Assembly: GCA_964017155.1 (NCBI GenBank)
Contig: OZ024861.1
Span: 19,866,213-19,930,212, forward strand
Length of the DNA stretch: 64,000 bases
From: Oasisia sp. SBJ-2009
Lineage: Eukaryota; Annelida; Polychaeta; Sabellida; Siboglinidae
Direction of reading: 5' to 3'
The translations under genes were made by a program, and so were the position numbers. Within the stretch, counting starts at the first letter, position 1. Each line of letters starts with the position of its first letter. The notes beneath the pieces were generated by a model that was not told the origin of the DNA, did no database searches, and saw only the letters and a program-made list of their open reading frames with translations. This document shows, in pieces, positions 45,901-52,655 of the stretch.

Positions 45901-47840
45901 TCATGATGCAATCAATGATGAAGTCACAGTACAATGTGATAATCTAGCTCAATGAATCTCACCTTTCCACGGGAATCACTACACATTAAGGAAGGGGCAA
46001 ATTTAGAATTTAATTTAAATCGAAAATCCTCAAAATTTCAAATATGACGCAAATATCGAATACGAATATTCAGTGGCTTCAAATTCGATTAGAATGCTGA
46101 AAGGTGTCAATATGTCTTGCCGGGATGATGGCCGTGGGCATAAGTCCGTGCTGAAGTTGTCGGCATTGTGGCCATATACATCGATCTTTTTGTTTACCTT
46201 CTGACCTAACTATGAAAACGACTTCTTAGAGCCGCCAAACTTATCATCACATATCTTATTTACATATACACACACTAGGTTATAAAATGAAATCATTTCC
46301 ATTCAGATAAAGAATAAAATTAAGAAAAAAACACGTAGCTTGTTGATTACCATAACATTGGTAATTTATCACTAAATAAATATAAATGTTCTTCCCAAAT
46401 TGCTGTTTTATGCTAACCCTAAAGTAGCCATAACCCTAACCAAGCCTAAGCCAACTTCAGGTAATCCTAAACTTACACAAAACCTTAACCCGACACAGCT
46501 AACAAAAGACCCCTCAACACAATACCGATATTACAGTAAACTATGCATAGCCACCACCGACAGCGATGACACCGCATTGCCGGTGAGTTTGTTTTGTGAA
46601 GTTTATTTGTTTAAGTAATGTTAGCAATTTTATTTTGTAACATAGTATGGGTATACATAATACATGTAAGATATGTGAGGAGTAGTTTGGCGGTTGTAGT
46701 TTTTTTCATAATAAATCAGAAAGATCACCCGGGACTGATTTTGTGGCGGAAGTCATGAAGGAACATATTTGAGCAATATTCATTTATACAGCTGCAAATT
46801 ATCGAATAGCTGTAAAACGTTCAATTATTAGACAATTTTAATTTGAATCAAATATTCGTCTTTACTGGACACATGATACACTGATTTTACCTTATTCTTG
46901 TTTTTATTAACTTTAAGCATTGGAACGGATTGAAAAGTTGTAAACTGAAGGTATTTTTGAGATAGGAAGGTTTTATTTCCTTTAGAATCGAACCCTGCAC
47001 TAGATGGAAATAGCCAGTGTTTTTTGCATTAGTCTCCACAATAAAGTACAAATTACACAAGTTAAAAATATTGGCCAAATCTCCACACAAGCAGTAGGTG
47101 AACTTGACAGACTGGGCTCCCCAATCTCCTTCAGCATACACTGTACTGTACTGCCATTCATTCTGCTCAATTTCTGTGTGTAGGCATCTGAGAAGTTTGG
47201 TCAGCTTGAGATGATGTGCACGATGATTGAGGAGGTAGCAGGCCTCGATAAGATTGAGATGTTGCAGAATCATGAGAACGAACAGGTCTACCATGCGGCC
47301 CTCAACATCATTGAGAAATACTTCTCAGCAGAGGTGAGTTATGGGACAGTGTTTGGCAAATAGAAATAAATGGTAATTGAATATGACATTGGTTAAATTT
47401 TTGGAAAGCTTTAAAATATCAGCCAGCAAAGTAACCATTTTAATAGTATTTGTTAGAACCGTTGGCAGGTGACAAGGTTTTGGAGGATAGTTTTTCAATT
47501 TGATTAAAATATGCTATCCATATAGTGACTAATACAAATCTTTACATCATATTGGAATATCACATGTATCTGAAATTTACAAGTTGCATGGGCTGACATT
47601 TGTATTGTAAATATCCAGTCAGAAAGTTTACCTTGATTGATGTTTTCTGCAGTTTTTTTTTTATTTTTAATTTCACAATAACAGTTTAAAATTGCACTGA
47701 GCAGCGGCTATAATGATGACTGAAGTGTATCTGTGCAGGTGGACGAGGACACTTCAGTGGCCCCAACTGCCAATGAGGAAACAGGAAGTTTCCAGTTTGC
47801 TGCTGCATCAGATGTGCCACAGGAAGGCTTCAGATTCTAG
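3557..47840 (+). CDS. KPNA2: Importin subunit alpha, KPNA2/alpha-1 class (11 coding exons joined)
   Basis: Nuclear import adaptor: it binds classical nuclear localisation signals in the cytoplasm and links cargo to importin-beta; the exportin CAS recycles it. Exons 3557-3643, 4789-4917, 5010-5191, 7800-7972, 18359-18441, 18990-19200, 19723-19832, 23308-23484, 38201-38383, 47184-47333 and 47739-47840 join without frame break into 528 residues plus stop (human KPNA2 is 529). IBB domain about residues 15-60 (RRRR at 32-35, KRRNM at 53-57). ARM motifs include W142/N146, W184/N188, W227/N231, W269, R311/N315, W353/N357 and W395/N399; R in place of W at 311 is normal for the sixth repeat. The C-terminal helix region around 472-492 ([10 protein letters not shown]) matches the CAS-binding end. 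CRNKNPPPP at 233-241 and the IBB sequence favour the alpha-1 class over alpha-3/4 or alpha-5/6. No broken exon is seen, so the gene looks functional. Intron 4 uses a GC donor. The orthologue symbol is inference. Confidence 0.93.
4195..4400 (+). repeat. Dispersed repeat, copy 1 (intron 1)
   Basis: Contains CCCGGCAAGACATATxAA, then TAGCCACAGAATATT and TTTTGAGGATATTTGAT-like blocks in the same order as the reverse complement of 45985-46160. Diverged and non-coding. Confidence 0.45.
4789..4917 (+). CDS. KPNA2: Importin-alpha coding exon 2 (IBB domain)
   Basis: Forty-three codons, phase 0 at both ends, encoding residues 30-72. It contains the arginine cluster RRRR, the helix [11 protein letters not shown] and the basic autoinhibitory KRRNM that mimics an NLS and occupies the NLS groove when no importin-beta is bound. 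The acceptor is TTGTGCAG and the donor AAG/GTAAAC. Confidence 0.95.
5010..5191 (+). CDS. KPNA2: Importin-alpha coding exon 3 (linker and ARM 1)
   Basis: Encodes residues 73-132 plus two bases of codon 133. It carries the family signatures [17 protein letters not shown] and the first ARM repeat. The intron before it is only 92 bp, the shortest in the gene. The donor is ACAG/GTAAGT, a strong consensus site. The split codon completes as AGA (Arg) with the first base of exon 4. Confidence 0.95.
5192..7799 (+). other. Intron 3, no gene seen
   Basis: AT-rich. It contains a degenerate cluster of TATCGA-containing units at about 6930-7170. No transposon protein or RNA gene was recognised. Confidence 0.6.
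7800..7972 (+). CDS. KPNA2: Importin-alpha coding exon 4 (ARM 2-3), GC donor
   Basis: Encodes residues 133-191, including the major NLS-site motifs WALTN (142-146) and WALGN (184-188). The acceptor is TTTTAG. The donor is CAG/GCAAGA: a GC rather than GT donor with an otherwise good consensus, and no nearby GT gives an in-frame join to exon 5. With splicing codon 191 is GGT (Gly). Without it the frame continues Gly-Lys-Thr-Ser-Phe-Tyr-Asp-stop at 7993-7995. Confidence 0.95.
8494..13270. mobile_element. GGCCC-ended DNA element carrying a transposase relic
   Basis: The left end begins CAGGG at 8494, followed by GCTGGCCCGA and ACTGGCCCGACGGGCCACTGG. The right end (about 13190-13270) has the inverse arrangement, with GGCCCAGGGGGCCAGTAG and TACTGGCCCCCCAAAAAG. 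Left subterminal blocks to about 9420 recur, inverted, at 36890-37658. The interior holds the broken transposase-like gene on the minus strand at 10509-12116. CAGGG ends are typical of hAT elements, while the internal protein looks Mutator-like, so either the ends or the protein are misread, or one element is nested in another. No target duplication was found. Confidence 0.4.
10509..12116 (-). pseudogene. Broken Mutator-like transposase-related gene
   Basis: Read 12116 down to 10509, four collinear blocks belong to one protein. Block 1 has [18 protein letters not shown] and NWQDGDSSS (candidate DDE-type acidic residues). Block 2 (from 11571, after a frameshift near 11570) has [15 protein letters not shown] and a CCC motif. 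Block 3 (11324-11007) is rich in Cys and His, with CSFH and CTCGKC. Block 4 (10910-10509) ends in a [17 protein letters not shown] knuckle. Blocks 3 and 4 stay in one frame, interrupted by TGA after DLNIE and TGA after GPSYH. The D, then DGD, then CxGH pattern resembles the metazoan Mutator-like transposase domain as I remember it; no search was run. It is dead by frameshift and stops. Confidence 0.6.
13271..15442. other. Intron 4 interior, nothing recognised
   Basis: AT-rich intronic DNA. Short ORFs show no codon structure or family motif. Confidence 0.55.
15443..16705. mobile_element. 1.26-kb TIR DNA element
   Basis: Terminal inverted repeats of 37 bp with one mismatch (15443-15479 and 16669-16705), beginning GTGACTCATCTTAAC. 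A direct ATTT flanks both ends (15439-15442, 16706-16709) and may be the target duplication; an alternative boundary one base further out is possible. It is inserted in intron 4 and contains one small acidic ORF. Superfamily not recognised. Confidence 0.7.
15990..16163 (+). CDS. Small acidic ORF inside a TIR element (57 aa)
   Basis: Starts [12 protein letters not shown] and is strongly acidic at its end ([14 protein letters not shown]), with a stop at 16161-16163. After the stop another frame continues acidic (SDSPDEEV). An acidic N-terminus followed by a break suggests the stump of a transposase or accessory gene left in a deletion derivative. The family is not recognised. Chance ORF remains possible. 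Confidence 0.3.
   Translation: MAFSVAKLLNSDASDRAQIDSLTEAPEYFLEEVTDESVADDDEDDNFANYITDEDEY
17414..17472 (+). repeat. Local direct repeat of 24 bp
   Basis: GGGCGGTTTTGGACGGTCTG followed by CGCA occurs at 17414-17437 and again, identically, at 17449-17472 (offset 35 bp). It lies in a GC-richer patch of intron 4 with no gene recognised. Confidence 0.8.
18359..18441 (+). CDS. KPNA2: Importin-alpha coding exon 5 (ARM 3-4)
   Basis: A short exon of 27 full codons (residues 192-218), starting [13 protein letters not shown] and ending PDVP at a strong donor (GTAAGT). It follows the 10.4-kb GC-AG intron. The acceptor is ACTTTCAG. The reading continues directly into exon 6. Confidence 0.93.
18860..18903 (+). 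repeat. (TA)n microsatellite in intron 5
   Basis: Nearly pure TA dinucleotide run, interrupted by TGTATATATATACG, about 90 bp upstream of coding exon 6. Confidence 0.9.
18990..19200 (+). CDS. KPNA2: Importin-alpha coding exon 6 (ARM 4-5)
   Basis: Seventy codons plus one base, residues 219-289. Contains [17 protein letters not shown] and [10 protein letters not shown], hallmarks of ARM 4-5. The acceptor GTTGTTGCAG is good. The donor ACAG/GTTAAT is weak, and unspliced reading meets a stop within three codons, so efficient splicing here depends on other signals. Confidence 0.95.
19565..19630 (+). repeat. TA/TG-rich microsatellite in intron 6
   Basis: Imperfect TA repeat with TATG interruptions, immediately 5' of a strong hairpin and close to the exon 7 acceptor. 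Confidence 0.85.
19628..19668 (+). other. 17-bp perfect hairpin near the exon 7 acceptor
   Basis: Left arm 19628-19644 (ATATTGGATATCACCCA) pairs perfectly with 19652-19668, with a 7-nt loop (TATATTT). It ends 54 bp before exon 7, in the region where a branch point would be expected. The alternative explanation is a small palindromic repeat within a TA microsatellite. Confidence 0.7.
19723..19832 (+). CDS. KPNA2: Importin-alpha coding exon 7 (ARM 6)
   Basis: Completes codon 289 and encodes residues 290-325, with [12 protein letters not shown]. Arginine (R311) replaces the usual ARM tryptophan, as in known importin-alphas at repeat six. The acceptor TTGTTGTAG at 19722 lies 54 bp after a strong hairpin. 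The donor is CAG/GTGACT. Confidence 0.95.
20777..21250 (-). pseudogene. CR1-like ORF2 C-terminal end after the RT domain
   Basis: Minus-strand reading gives [61 protein letters not shown] and [14 protein letters not shown], the well-known tail of CR1/Rex/L2 ORF2 proteins. It is separated from the endonuclease by a junction near 21250-21276 where several hundred RT codons should be. Confidence 0.8.
21276..22394 (-). pseudogene. CR1-like ORF2 endonuclease domain (372 aa, RT lost)
   Basis: An intact 372-codon frame starting [19 protein letters not shown]. Apurinic-type endonuclease motifs are visible: ITESW (Glu of the active site), [20 protein letters not shown] and CSDHN (catalytic Asp-His). 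It nicks target DNA in an intact element. After the [12 protein letters not shown] region, which normally leads into the reverse transcriptase, the frame runs only a little further to KFLD and stops. The RT core is absent, so the copy cannot transpose alone. Confidence 0.8.
22490..22656 (-). pseudogene. CR1 ORF1 C-terminal fragment (esterase-like end)
   Basis: Minus-strand reading gives [15 protein letters not shown], then [13 protein letters not shown], ending CNYLN and a TAG stop. RDGLHL resembles the final Asp-x-x-His block of SGNH/GDSL esterases, which some CR1 ORF1 proteins carry. The 5' part of ORF1 is missing through truncation. About 100 bp separate its stop from the ORF2 start. Confidence 0.6.
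23308..23484 (+). CDS. KPNA2: Importin-alpha coding exon 8 (ARM 7-8)
   Basis: Fifty-nine codons, phase 0 at both ends, residues 326-384, with [14 protein letters not shown] carrying W353 and N357 of the minor NLS site. A T-rich tract precedes the acceptor TATTCAG; the donor is AGT/GTGAGT. A 14.7-kb intron follows, the longest in the gene. Confidence 0.95.
24238..24322. repeat. Near-perfect 41-bp palindrome (fold-back)
   Basis: Arms 24238-24278 and 24282-24322 are inverted copies with four differences, one a G-T wobble in RNA, and a 3-nt loop (ACC). Both arms carry AGAGGCGCTGATA. It lies in intron 8 and would fold as a long hairpin in the sense transcript. Probably a fold-back MITE; no target duplication resolved. 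Confidence 0.8.
24650..25612 (-). pseudogene. Unclassified repeat-borne protein family, fragment A
   Basis: Minus-strand reading from about 25612 gives [17 protein letters not shown], a stop, then a 179-codon open frame (25515-24976) with [62 protein letters not shown] and NGIIGITRN. After a stop, readings continue as [10 protein letters not shown] and, in a shifted frame, [12 protein letters not shown] and [14 protein letters not shown] recall this pattern from uncharacterised, high-copy proteins of marine invertebrate genomes, but cannot name a superfamily. Frameshifts and stops show decay. It is related to 51273-52160. Confidence 0.6.
25815..25925 (+). repeat. Host repeat, uninterrupted copy
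   Basis: GTGACCTTCAAAATGACCTT followed by xxxATTCAAAATC matches the sequence on either side of the hAT insertion at 27063-28546, with no insertion here. It serves as an internal empty-site comparison. Confidence 0.6.
26007..26055. repeat. Short inverted repeat, 10-bp arms
   Basis: CCACTTGCGG and CCGCAAGTGG form a small stem-loop with a loop of about 20 nt. No RNA family was recognised. Confidence 0.4.
27990..28122 (+). repeat. Degenerate (AATTC)n microsatellite
   Basis: Repeated TCAATTC/CAATTCC units with variable spacing, within the hAT element. Confidence 0.8.
28460..28478 (+). repeat. Poly-C homopolymer
   Basis: A run of about 18 C bases inside the hAT element. Exact length in assemblies is often uncertain. 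Confidence 0.8.
28554..30710. other. Intron 8 stretch with repeat remnants, no gene recognised
   Basis: A GC-richer part (about 28600-29850) has overlapping ORFs of about 100 codons in several frames, but no family motif. GCTGGCCCCCAC and GACTGGCCCCCAG near 29770-29830 resemble the ends of the 8494-13270 element. TTATCAGTAAATGA near 29905 recurs in the hAT element near 27270. Confidence 0.45.
34010..34740 (+). repeat. Dispersed repeat with AAAGCGC motifs, nested in the TTAA element
   Basis: Begins TTATTTATAAAGCGCAATAT and GCTCAAAGCGCTGTACAA, an end I associate with a common invertebrate repeat. It later reads, at 34528-34660, a short degenerate coding-like stretch ([20 protein letters not shown]). 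A 139-bp unit at 34289-34427 within it is duplicated at 39485. Classification uncertain. Confidence 0.4.
34289..34427 (+). repeat. 139-bp dispersed repeat unit, copy 1
   Basis: Differs from 39485-39623 at only three positions over 139 bp, with unrelated flanks, so it is a discrete recently copied unit. No tRNA-type promoter boxes were convincing. Confidence 0.8.
36890..37658. mobile_element. Internally deleted relative of the 8494-13270 element
   Basis: Inverted relative to the intron 4 element. Its end is CAGGGATTGATAATAGCACT read from 37658 downward, followed by GGCCCGACGTCGGGCC and ACTGGCCCGACGGGCCACTGG. Shared blocks include ACTAGTTTCGACTGATAAC-like sequence, the CGACAxxxxGCGACG region and ACGTTTGGCAGCGACAGGAT (as its complement near 37040). 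The far end has GGGGGCCCTGCTGGCCCC near 36940. It lacks the transposase region, so it looks like a MITE-type derivative of about 770 bp. Confidence 0.55.
37846..38170 (+). repeat. Perfect (TTGTG)65 pentanucleotide array at an acceptor
   Basis: Sixty-five uninterrupted TTGTG copies, preceded by a partial TG. The array ends 30 bp before the first base of importin-alpha exon 9. Perfect homogeneity points to recent expansion. The 5-bp unit is stop-free in every frame and on both strands, so it makes six artefactual ORFs. In the transcript it is a UUGUG (GU-rich) tract. Confidence 0.97.
38201..38383 (+). CDS. KPNA2: Importin-alpha coding exon 9 (ARM 8-9)
   Basis: Sixty-one codons, phase 0, residues 385-445: [19 protein letters not shown], then [15 protein letters not shown]. 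The acceptor CTTTGCAG at 38200 lies only 30 bp after a 325-bp perfect TTGTG array, leaving a very short normal stretch for branch point and polypyrimidine tract. The donor is GCT/GTAAGT. Confidence 0.95.
38731..39009. mobile_element. 279-bp MITE with 59-bp TIRs and TA target
   Basis: Inverted repeats start TTTTAGTATGATTTACTTAC and run 59 bp with one mismatch (38731-38789 against 38951-39009). TA flanks each end (38729-38730, 39010-39011), suggesting Tc1/mariner-type mobilisation. Non-coding. Confidence 0.85.
39485..39623 (+). repeat. 139-bp dispersed repeat unit, copy 2
   Basis: Near-identical to 34289-34427. It is preceded by two small inverted repeats: TACACCGG with CCGGTGTA (39393-39430), and GTAGGA with TCCTAC (about 39462-39480), absent from the first copy. 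Confidence 0.8.
39630..45960 (+). other. Intron 9 stretch, no gene recognised
   Basis: AT-rich, with short ORFs only. A slightly GC-richer part (41260-41700) has a minus-strand reading with a few conserved-looking stretches but no identifiable family. A TA-rich microsatellite lies at about 45270-45360. Confidence 0.5.
45985..46160 (-). repeat. Dispersed repeat, copy 2 (intron 9)
   Basis: The reverse complement matches 4195-4400 in block order (CCCGGCAAGACATAT, GCCACTGAATATT, TTTTGAGGATTTTCGAT). Confidence 0.45.
46195..46710. mobile_element. Long-TIR DNA element, copy 2 (short)
   Basis: The left arm (GACCTAACTATGAAAACGAC, then GCCGCCAAACTTATC and CACATATCTTATTTACATAT) and the right arm (GTAAGATATGTGAGGAGTAG, TTTGGCGGTTGTAG, ending about 46700) are inverted and match the arms of the 760-2885 element. 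The interior is about 400 bp. Confidence 0.5.
47184..47333 (+). CDS. KPNA2: Importin-alpha coding exon 10 (ARM 10, CAS-binding region)
   Basis: Fifty codons, phase 0, residues 446-495. [19 protein letters not shown] and IIEKYFSAE match the last ARM repeat and following helix that contact the export factor CAS. The acceptor is GTGTGTAG and the donor GAG/GTGAGT. A 135-codon ORF on the opposite strand overlaps it and appears incidental. Confidence 0.95.
47739..47840 (+). CDS. KPNA2: Importin-alpha coding exon 11 (C-terminal tail, stop)
   Basis: Encodes 33 residues (496-528) and a TAG stop at 47838-47840. The tail is acidic, then Ala/Gln-rich, and ends GFRF, comparable with the short aromatic C-terminus of KPNA2 proteins. 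The acceptor is CTGTGCAG. Confidence 0.92.
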   Translation: MDEDTSVAPTANEETGSFQFAAASDVPQEGFRF

Positions 47841-48765
47841 TATTCATCTTGATCAATCTACAACACAAATGGCATAGCACGTGCATCTTGTCCAAATGAA
47901 CCATCAAGTCACCTCTTGTAGCCACTGTATCGACATGTCTAATGTGCCAATGTTTGACGTAGAATCAACAGTGTGCAAATAATAATATATCCCATTTTAA
48001 ATAGGTCGATTTTTTTTATAAATAATGACTAGCAAAAATTTATTTTCAACGTTCTGTCCTCTTCTGGGCTTTGCCCTTGTTAACATTTCAGCATATTACA
48101 GGAACCTTTGTACTCTTTATGTATAAAACCACATGTTCATTTTATTCATGCACGATGTTGGGCAAGCATTTATGTTAGCATTTTTGACTGCCAAATGTAT
48201 GTCATGGTTCCAGATTAAGGACAGATAATGTACTGTGCATGTAGTAAATGTTCTGCGGTAACTATTCATATATTAACCCACATGTATGCAAGCACACATT
48301 AAAAATACACATGCAATGTTAGCAAACTATAACTGTCAACTCGGTCACATAAAAACATGTTTACTGTTTATTTTATAGTGTGTGTTTTTCTGTCTGCTTC
48401 CACTGTAAATATATATACACTGTTTATTAAAGTCTGCCTGCTTTTTAAGTCTGTTGTAATTTGTATGCAATTATTTTGTTTTTGGCATAACCTTGTGCAC
48501 TGTAGCATCATGGAATTTCCGTCCCAATGGATTATGAGATTGCTGTCAAAGGTTTGTGTCGCCATTATCCAATGTTTAAAATACAAAAAGACTAAAATCT
48601 GACTAAAACTGTAGTGCACGTAATCCAGGTGTTTGAATTGTCATGTAGGTGTGTCGCAATTTATTTTATTACAATTTATGCCATGTTATTTTACATCAAA
48701 CTTCATGTTGAAGTGAACTTGTGCTGACAGTGGTGGTGGAATAAATCGTGTTCTTATGCACAAGA
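47841..48765 (+). other. KPNA2: Importin-alpha 3' untranslated region
   Basis: AT-rich sequence after the stop, with no further exon-like reading. The first canonical AATAAA after the stop is at 48740-48745, with a GT-containing stretch after it, giving a 3' UTR of about 0.9 kb. Short upstream ATTAAA variants (for example near 48298) could give a shorter form. Confidence 0.5.
48740..48745 (+). terminator. Candidate polyadenylation signal
   Basis: Canonical AATAAA about 900 bp after the importin-alpha stop, followed within 10-30 bp by a U/GU-containing stretch. It is the first exact hexamer downstream of the stop. Confidence 0.5.
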
Positions 48766-48979
48766 AATGTGATTGGCACATTTTTAAGCGTTCTATGATC
48801 CTTTAACTTCAGGGCCTAAAAATGTGTACAGTTTAAGTTTTCCTATTTTATTTAGCACTTTTCGGAGTCTTCCTTAATTTTGCATAGATATATCTGAGGG
48901 TATATTCATTGTACAGAATACGTTTGTAGCTCACTAGTTTTGTAAGGGAATCTCGGGCCAAAATGCAAATTGTTGGCCT

Positions 48980-49440
48980 ATTTCAACTGGCCCGGTTTCG
49001 TAGACACGTAACTTTACGAGCAATTATGCAGTCTGCTGGTCGCAGCTAACAGCGACTATTCAGTATAGCTTACAGCCAGTTTCATGAGACCAATATAGCA
49101 TTCGCGTAAATAACTCGACTTAGAATTGACATAACTAGGTCGCGGTGGGCAATTCCTGTATTTGTTGTGTCTGTAGACACCCTTTTTAATTTTAGCTGCT
49201 GCCTTTGCCGTTCGTATAGCAAAGCTATGATAGGAAGAAGCTATGATGAATATAAAGGATGTCCAGTGTAAACATTAAAACCAATAAGTTGAGAATGTGC
49301 GTGTCAGGAGCATTACGTCAATATTTCAACTAGCGTAAAGTTACGCATACTAAGATTAATACATGGCGCAGGCTAAGTGCAACTATGGAGCAGCCTCGTG
49401 AAACGCAACTAGTGTAACTTAGCGGCTTTCGACGAGTTAT
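48980..49440. repeat. Possible GGCCCGGTTTCGT-type dispersed repeat
   Basis: Starts CTGGCCCGGTTTCGTAGACA near 48987; CTCGTGAAACGCAACTAGTG-like sequence lies near 49395. Such motifs resemble abundant MITE-like repeats of molluscs as I remember them. The ends are not resolved. Confidence 0.3.
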
Positions 49441-51040
49441 AGTCGGGGCGCACGGGGGTCGAAGTGGACACCTCGTGCTATGTTTGGTTGCCCTGTCGTT
49501 TTCTCAACTTTAAACCTATCTTAATAATATTCCAGAGGGCAACCCTCTCAAATCACTCCGAAAATTGCATTTACATTCAGGCATATGTGGTCTCTTAATG
49601 GCCGCATTGCATATACTTCTCTTTCCTCATTTTCACAATAAATGTATAACAACAAACTTAAGTGTAGTATTTAATCAGGAATGACAAGAACTAATATTTA
49701 TGACAATATCATATTGATACGTTTATTTTTTTAGGAAGCCAGGTACAAAACATTGGACAATATATCGAAAAATATGTTCGGTTTCGCAGTTGACATCTCA
49801 CAACAGGAGTTATAGTTACTTTAATATGTAATCAATATGTTATGTAATATATCAAAATGATGTACATTCATTTACCTAATGAATATTGCAAAGCAATAGT
49901 GAAATAGTGCTACGTTATATGCAATCACGAGCCAAACATGTACCCCACCCCCTAAGTGTTGCGCAGTCGTGATGTGACGCAAATCGGAGTGAATTTCATT
50001 GATTGTATCATTTTCGCGTTTCTTAGAGGGTAATAATTCATTGTTAAAGACAGTCCTGATGCATAACCTACTGCTGGTTATTAATGCAATGTTTGTTAAG
50101 GCAATATAAAATTATGACACGCATTATTCGAAATAAAAACATCAAGGTGTTACTCAGTCACATCTTAAACATTGTTCATATGGTCATATGTGTCCCTCTT
50201 GCCACAGCCATTGTTTTCAATAAGACACCGAACAGGTATTACTCGCCCACATTTAATATCTTTCCTATCGTATGCCCAAGCAACACAACACGGCACTTGA
50301 AAATTACATTTATATTCAGGCCTGAAGGTGTCTGAATGACCGTTAATCACAATGGCTAATTATGAAATATTCATAGTTTATTTTAATAATTTAGCTAGTT
50401 TCTGTACCATAATATATCCGGAATGGTGAGAGGAATAGAGACCACAAATATATTATAGAAATGTATATATTTTTAAGGCAACGAGAAATAAACGATTGAA
50501 GAATAAGTACAAATACATTTCCGTTTTGTCGTCGATTTCATACAAATGTAGCGTAGTCACCTTACTACATATTCAAAATATATGGTTAACATATCAAAGG
50601 CATCCCCATTCATTCCTCGGTTGATTTATACCACATAATTGTAAAATATATGAACATCACTGGTTCTTGAATCATCATACACTGTATACTTCTCCCCCAC
50701 ATTTTGGTTTGATACTAGATTTTAACATCATCTCTGGAATAACTTGAATATATATATATATATATAATTTACATATTAGAATATGTAAATTAAATATAAT
50801 GTATTCTTGTTTTCAAATACATGAGGGATGTTATATAGTTTGAATGACATGTTTTACAGCGCATCAGTCATTTTAATTTAGTTTGGTGTCTACGGTGCTT
50901 TACCGACAACAAATACGAAACTAACTAAATAAACACAACGGACACTTATGATTACCAATTATATAGTTTGTTATAGCACTGTTGTTGACGTCTAAAAAAC
51001 GATAACTTGTCGTCTGCATAAGCTATTTTACTTATTGAAG
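49441..51040. other. Intergenic AT-rich sequence, nothing recognised
   Basis: No coding, RNA or repeat structure recognised apart from a (TA)n run near 50748-50768. Confidence 0.55.
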
Positions 51041-51272
51041 ATAACAATTTGGTGACGGCAAGGACGAGGATTTTCGCACTGTTATCATCATTGCCGTTCG
51101 TCACCCATAAAGAAAGGAGAGCTTCAAAACAACCACTGTCAAGGTTGGAATGCTTTCTTCACAACACTGGCATCAACAGTGCGTATGATCTGATGATCCA
51201 TTCTGGTCAAACAGATCCGTTTATGGTATGCAGCAAAGCTGGCCAATAAATTTGGGGTGAAACACATTAGTT

Positions 51273-52160
51273 ATGGCTGATCTGGTTTTGCATGATATTT
51301 CGAATGGCCTACGGGAGCAAGCTTCCCCTAATGATAACATTGAGATCTTATTGTCATGTGTGTGTAGTTTTATCTCGTTGGAAACATTACGGATGCAGTT
51401 GGAAAAACTATGTGGAACAATGATGCTGAAGCCATTCTTATAGAAACTGGTTTATGCAAGCAAGGAACGGCTAACAAAGGTTTTGCTTCAGCAGGGGATT
51501 ACTACCAAAGTATGCGCGAACACAAATTACTACGGGGGGCAATGGCTAATCTACATACGGATACATTTGAACAATGCCATCTGGAAAGAAACGATGATGC
51601 ACAACTCAGTGGACTGGCTGATGACTTGCAAAACATTTGCGACACACGGTGCATATTGCAAAACGATGGATCAAACACTAATGAAACTCGCTTCCTTTTG
51701 ACTCCTTATTCAAACTACACGATCACATGGTTATCTACGAGGAAGAAAGCAAGACGTCACCTACACAGGTCTTCTGTAGAACCTACAGCAAGACGATTGG
51801 CATTCTTATCAGGTTCATGGCATCTCACCGTGCAGGCAATTGGGAAAACATTGGTTTAGTCTAATAACATGCTCCCATTTGTTGTTACTGCTGGTCACCA
51901 CAACTACATTTATTCACTGCCACTGTGTCTAAAGGAAATGAACAACCTGAAGGACCCAACACCATATATTTATCAGTACTTCACGAAAGGTAGTCATGGT
52001 GTGCTAACAAAGCTGGGTCATTCAAAGGTGTCACTTCTGATATGGCTCATGGGCAGGCATACAACATAGATGTGAAGGAAAGTGCGAGTGGACTTACATA
52101 AATACCCCTGGATGCTAAAGAACGAACCAAGTAGCTTTACACAAAGCCTGTGTAATCTGA
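51273..52160 (+). pseudogene. Unclassified repeat-borne protein family, fragment B
   Basis: Frame-shifted readings give ISNGLREQASPNDNIEILLS (51273 on), LIRFMASHRAGNWE (about 51805-51845), then NMLPFVVTAGHHNYIYSLPL, CLKEMNNL, YIYQYFTKGSHGV, and GVTSDMAHGQAYNIDVK. These line up in order with fragment A ([60 protein letters not shown]). Several frameshifts and stops show it is dead. An ORF just upstream (51049-51249) may belong to it. Confidence 0.5.
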
Positions 52161-52346
52161 GGTATCATTCCATTTCAAGGAAGTGATGAACTATCCGCAG
52201 GCGGGGAGTTAGTCCTGGACCTGCCCTATAGGCCCGTAGACATTTCGGAGGTATCGAAGTTTGACTGTTGATTTGCGTAATATATACATATGGCTTTAAT
52301 ATTCTACTAAGTGGAAATTTAAAAAACTGGGCATAACGTGGCGACG

Positions 52347-52655
52347 GCCATTTGTTTTGCAAAATGGCTGCCAAATTCAATATCCCCGTATCTTAATAAA
52401 TACGGCATGCAGAGCTATAATTGTGGTATGCCAATATATATTTCAGGAGACTCCAATTTCAAATATACAATTACTTGGCTCCTATGGCATTTATTTCCGC
52501 CATTTTTAAAGATGGCGGTCGTCAATACAAATGTCCCAATATCTCAAAAACTACGTCACCTAGAGCAATTTTATTGACGTTGTTGGATAGCGATATCAAA
52601 TATGTTATTTGTTACCTTCAATAACATAACAATTCGTGCCATTTTTAAAGATGGC
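52347..52655. repeat. Three ~145-bp units, each with an ATGGC palindrome
   Basis: GCCATTTGTTTTGCAAAATGGC (52347-52368, 22 bp palindromic, written here as arms plus centre), CCGCCATTTTTAAAGATGGC plus GG (52497-52518) and GCCATTTTTAAAGATGGC (52638-52655) recur about every 140-150 bp, each followed by a xxTATCTxAxAAATACG-like block. A degenerate tandem repeat. Each palindrome pairs two ATGGC motifs facing each other. Confidence 0.6.

Noticed and set aside
46400..46510. TAACCCTAA-like motifs suggesting interstitial telomere repeat
   Set aside because: Only a few irregular CCTAA/CCCTAA words, no tandem TTAGGG array.
46887..47294. 135-codon minus-strand ORF overlapping importin-alpha exon 10
   Set aside because: Antisense shadow of exon 10 plus intron sequence; no family motif.
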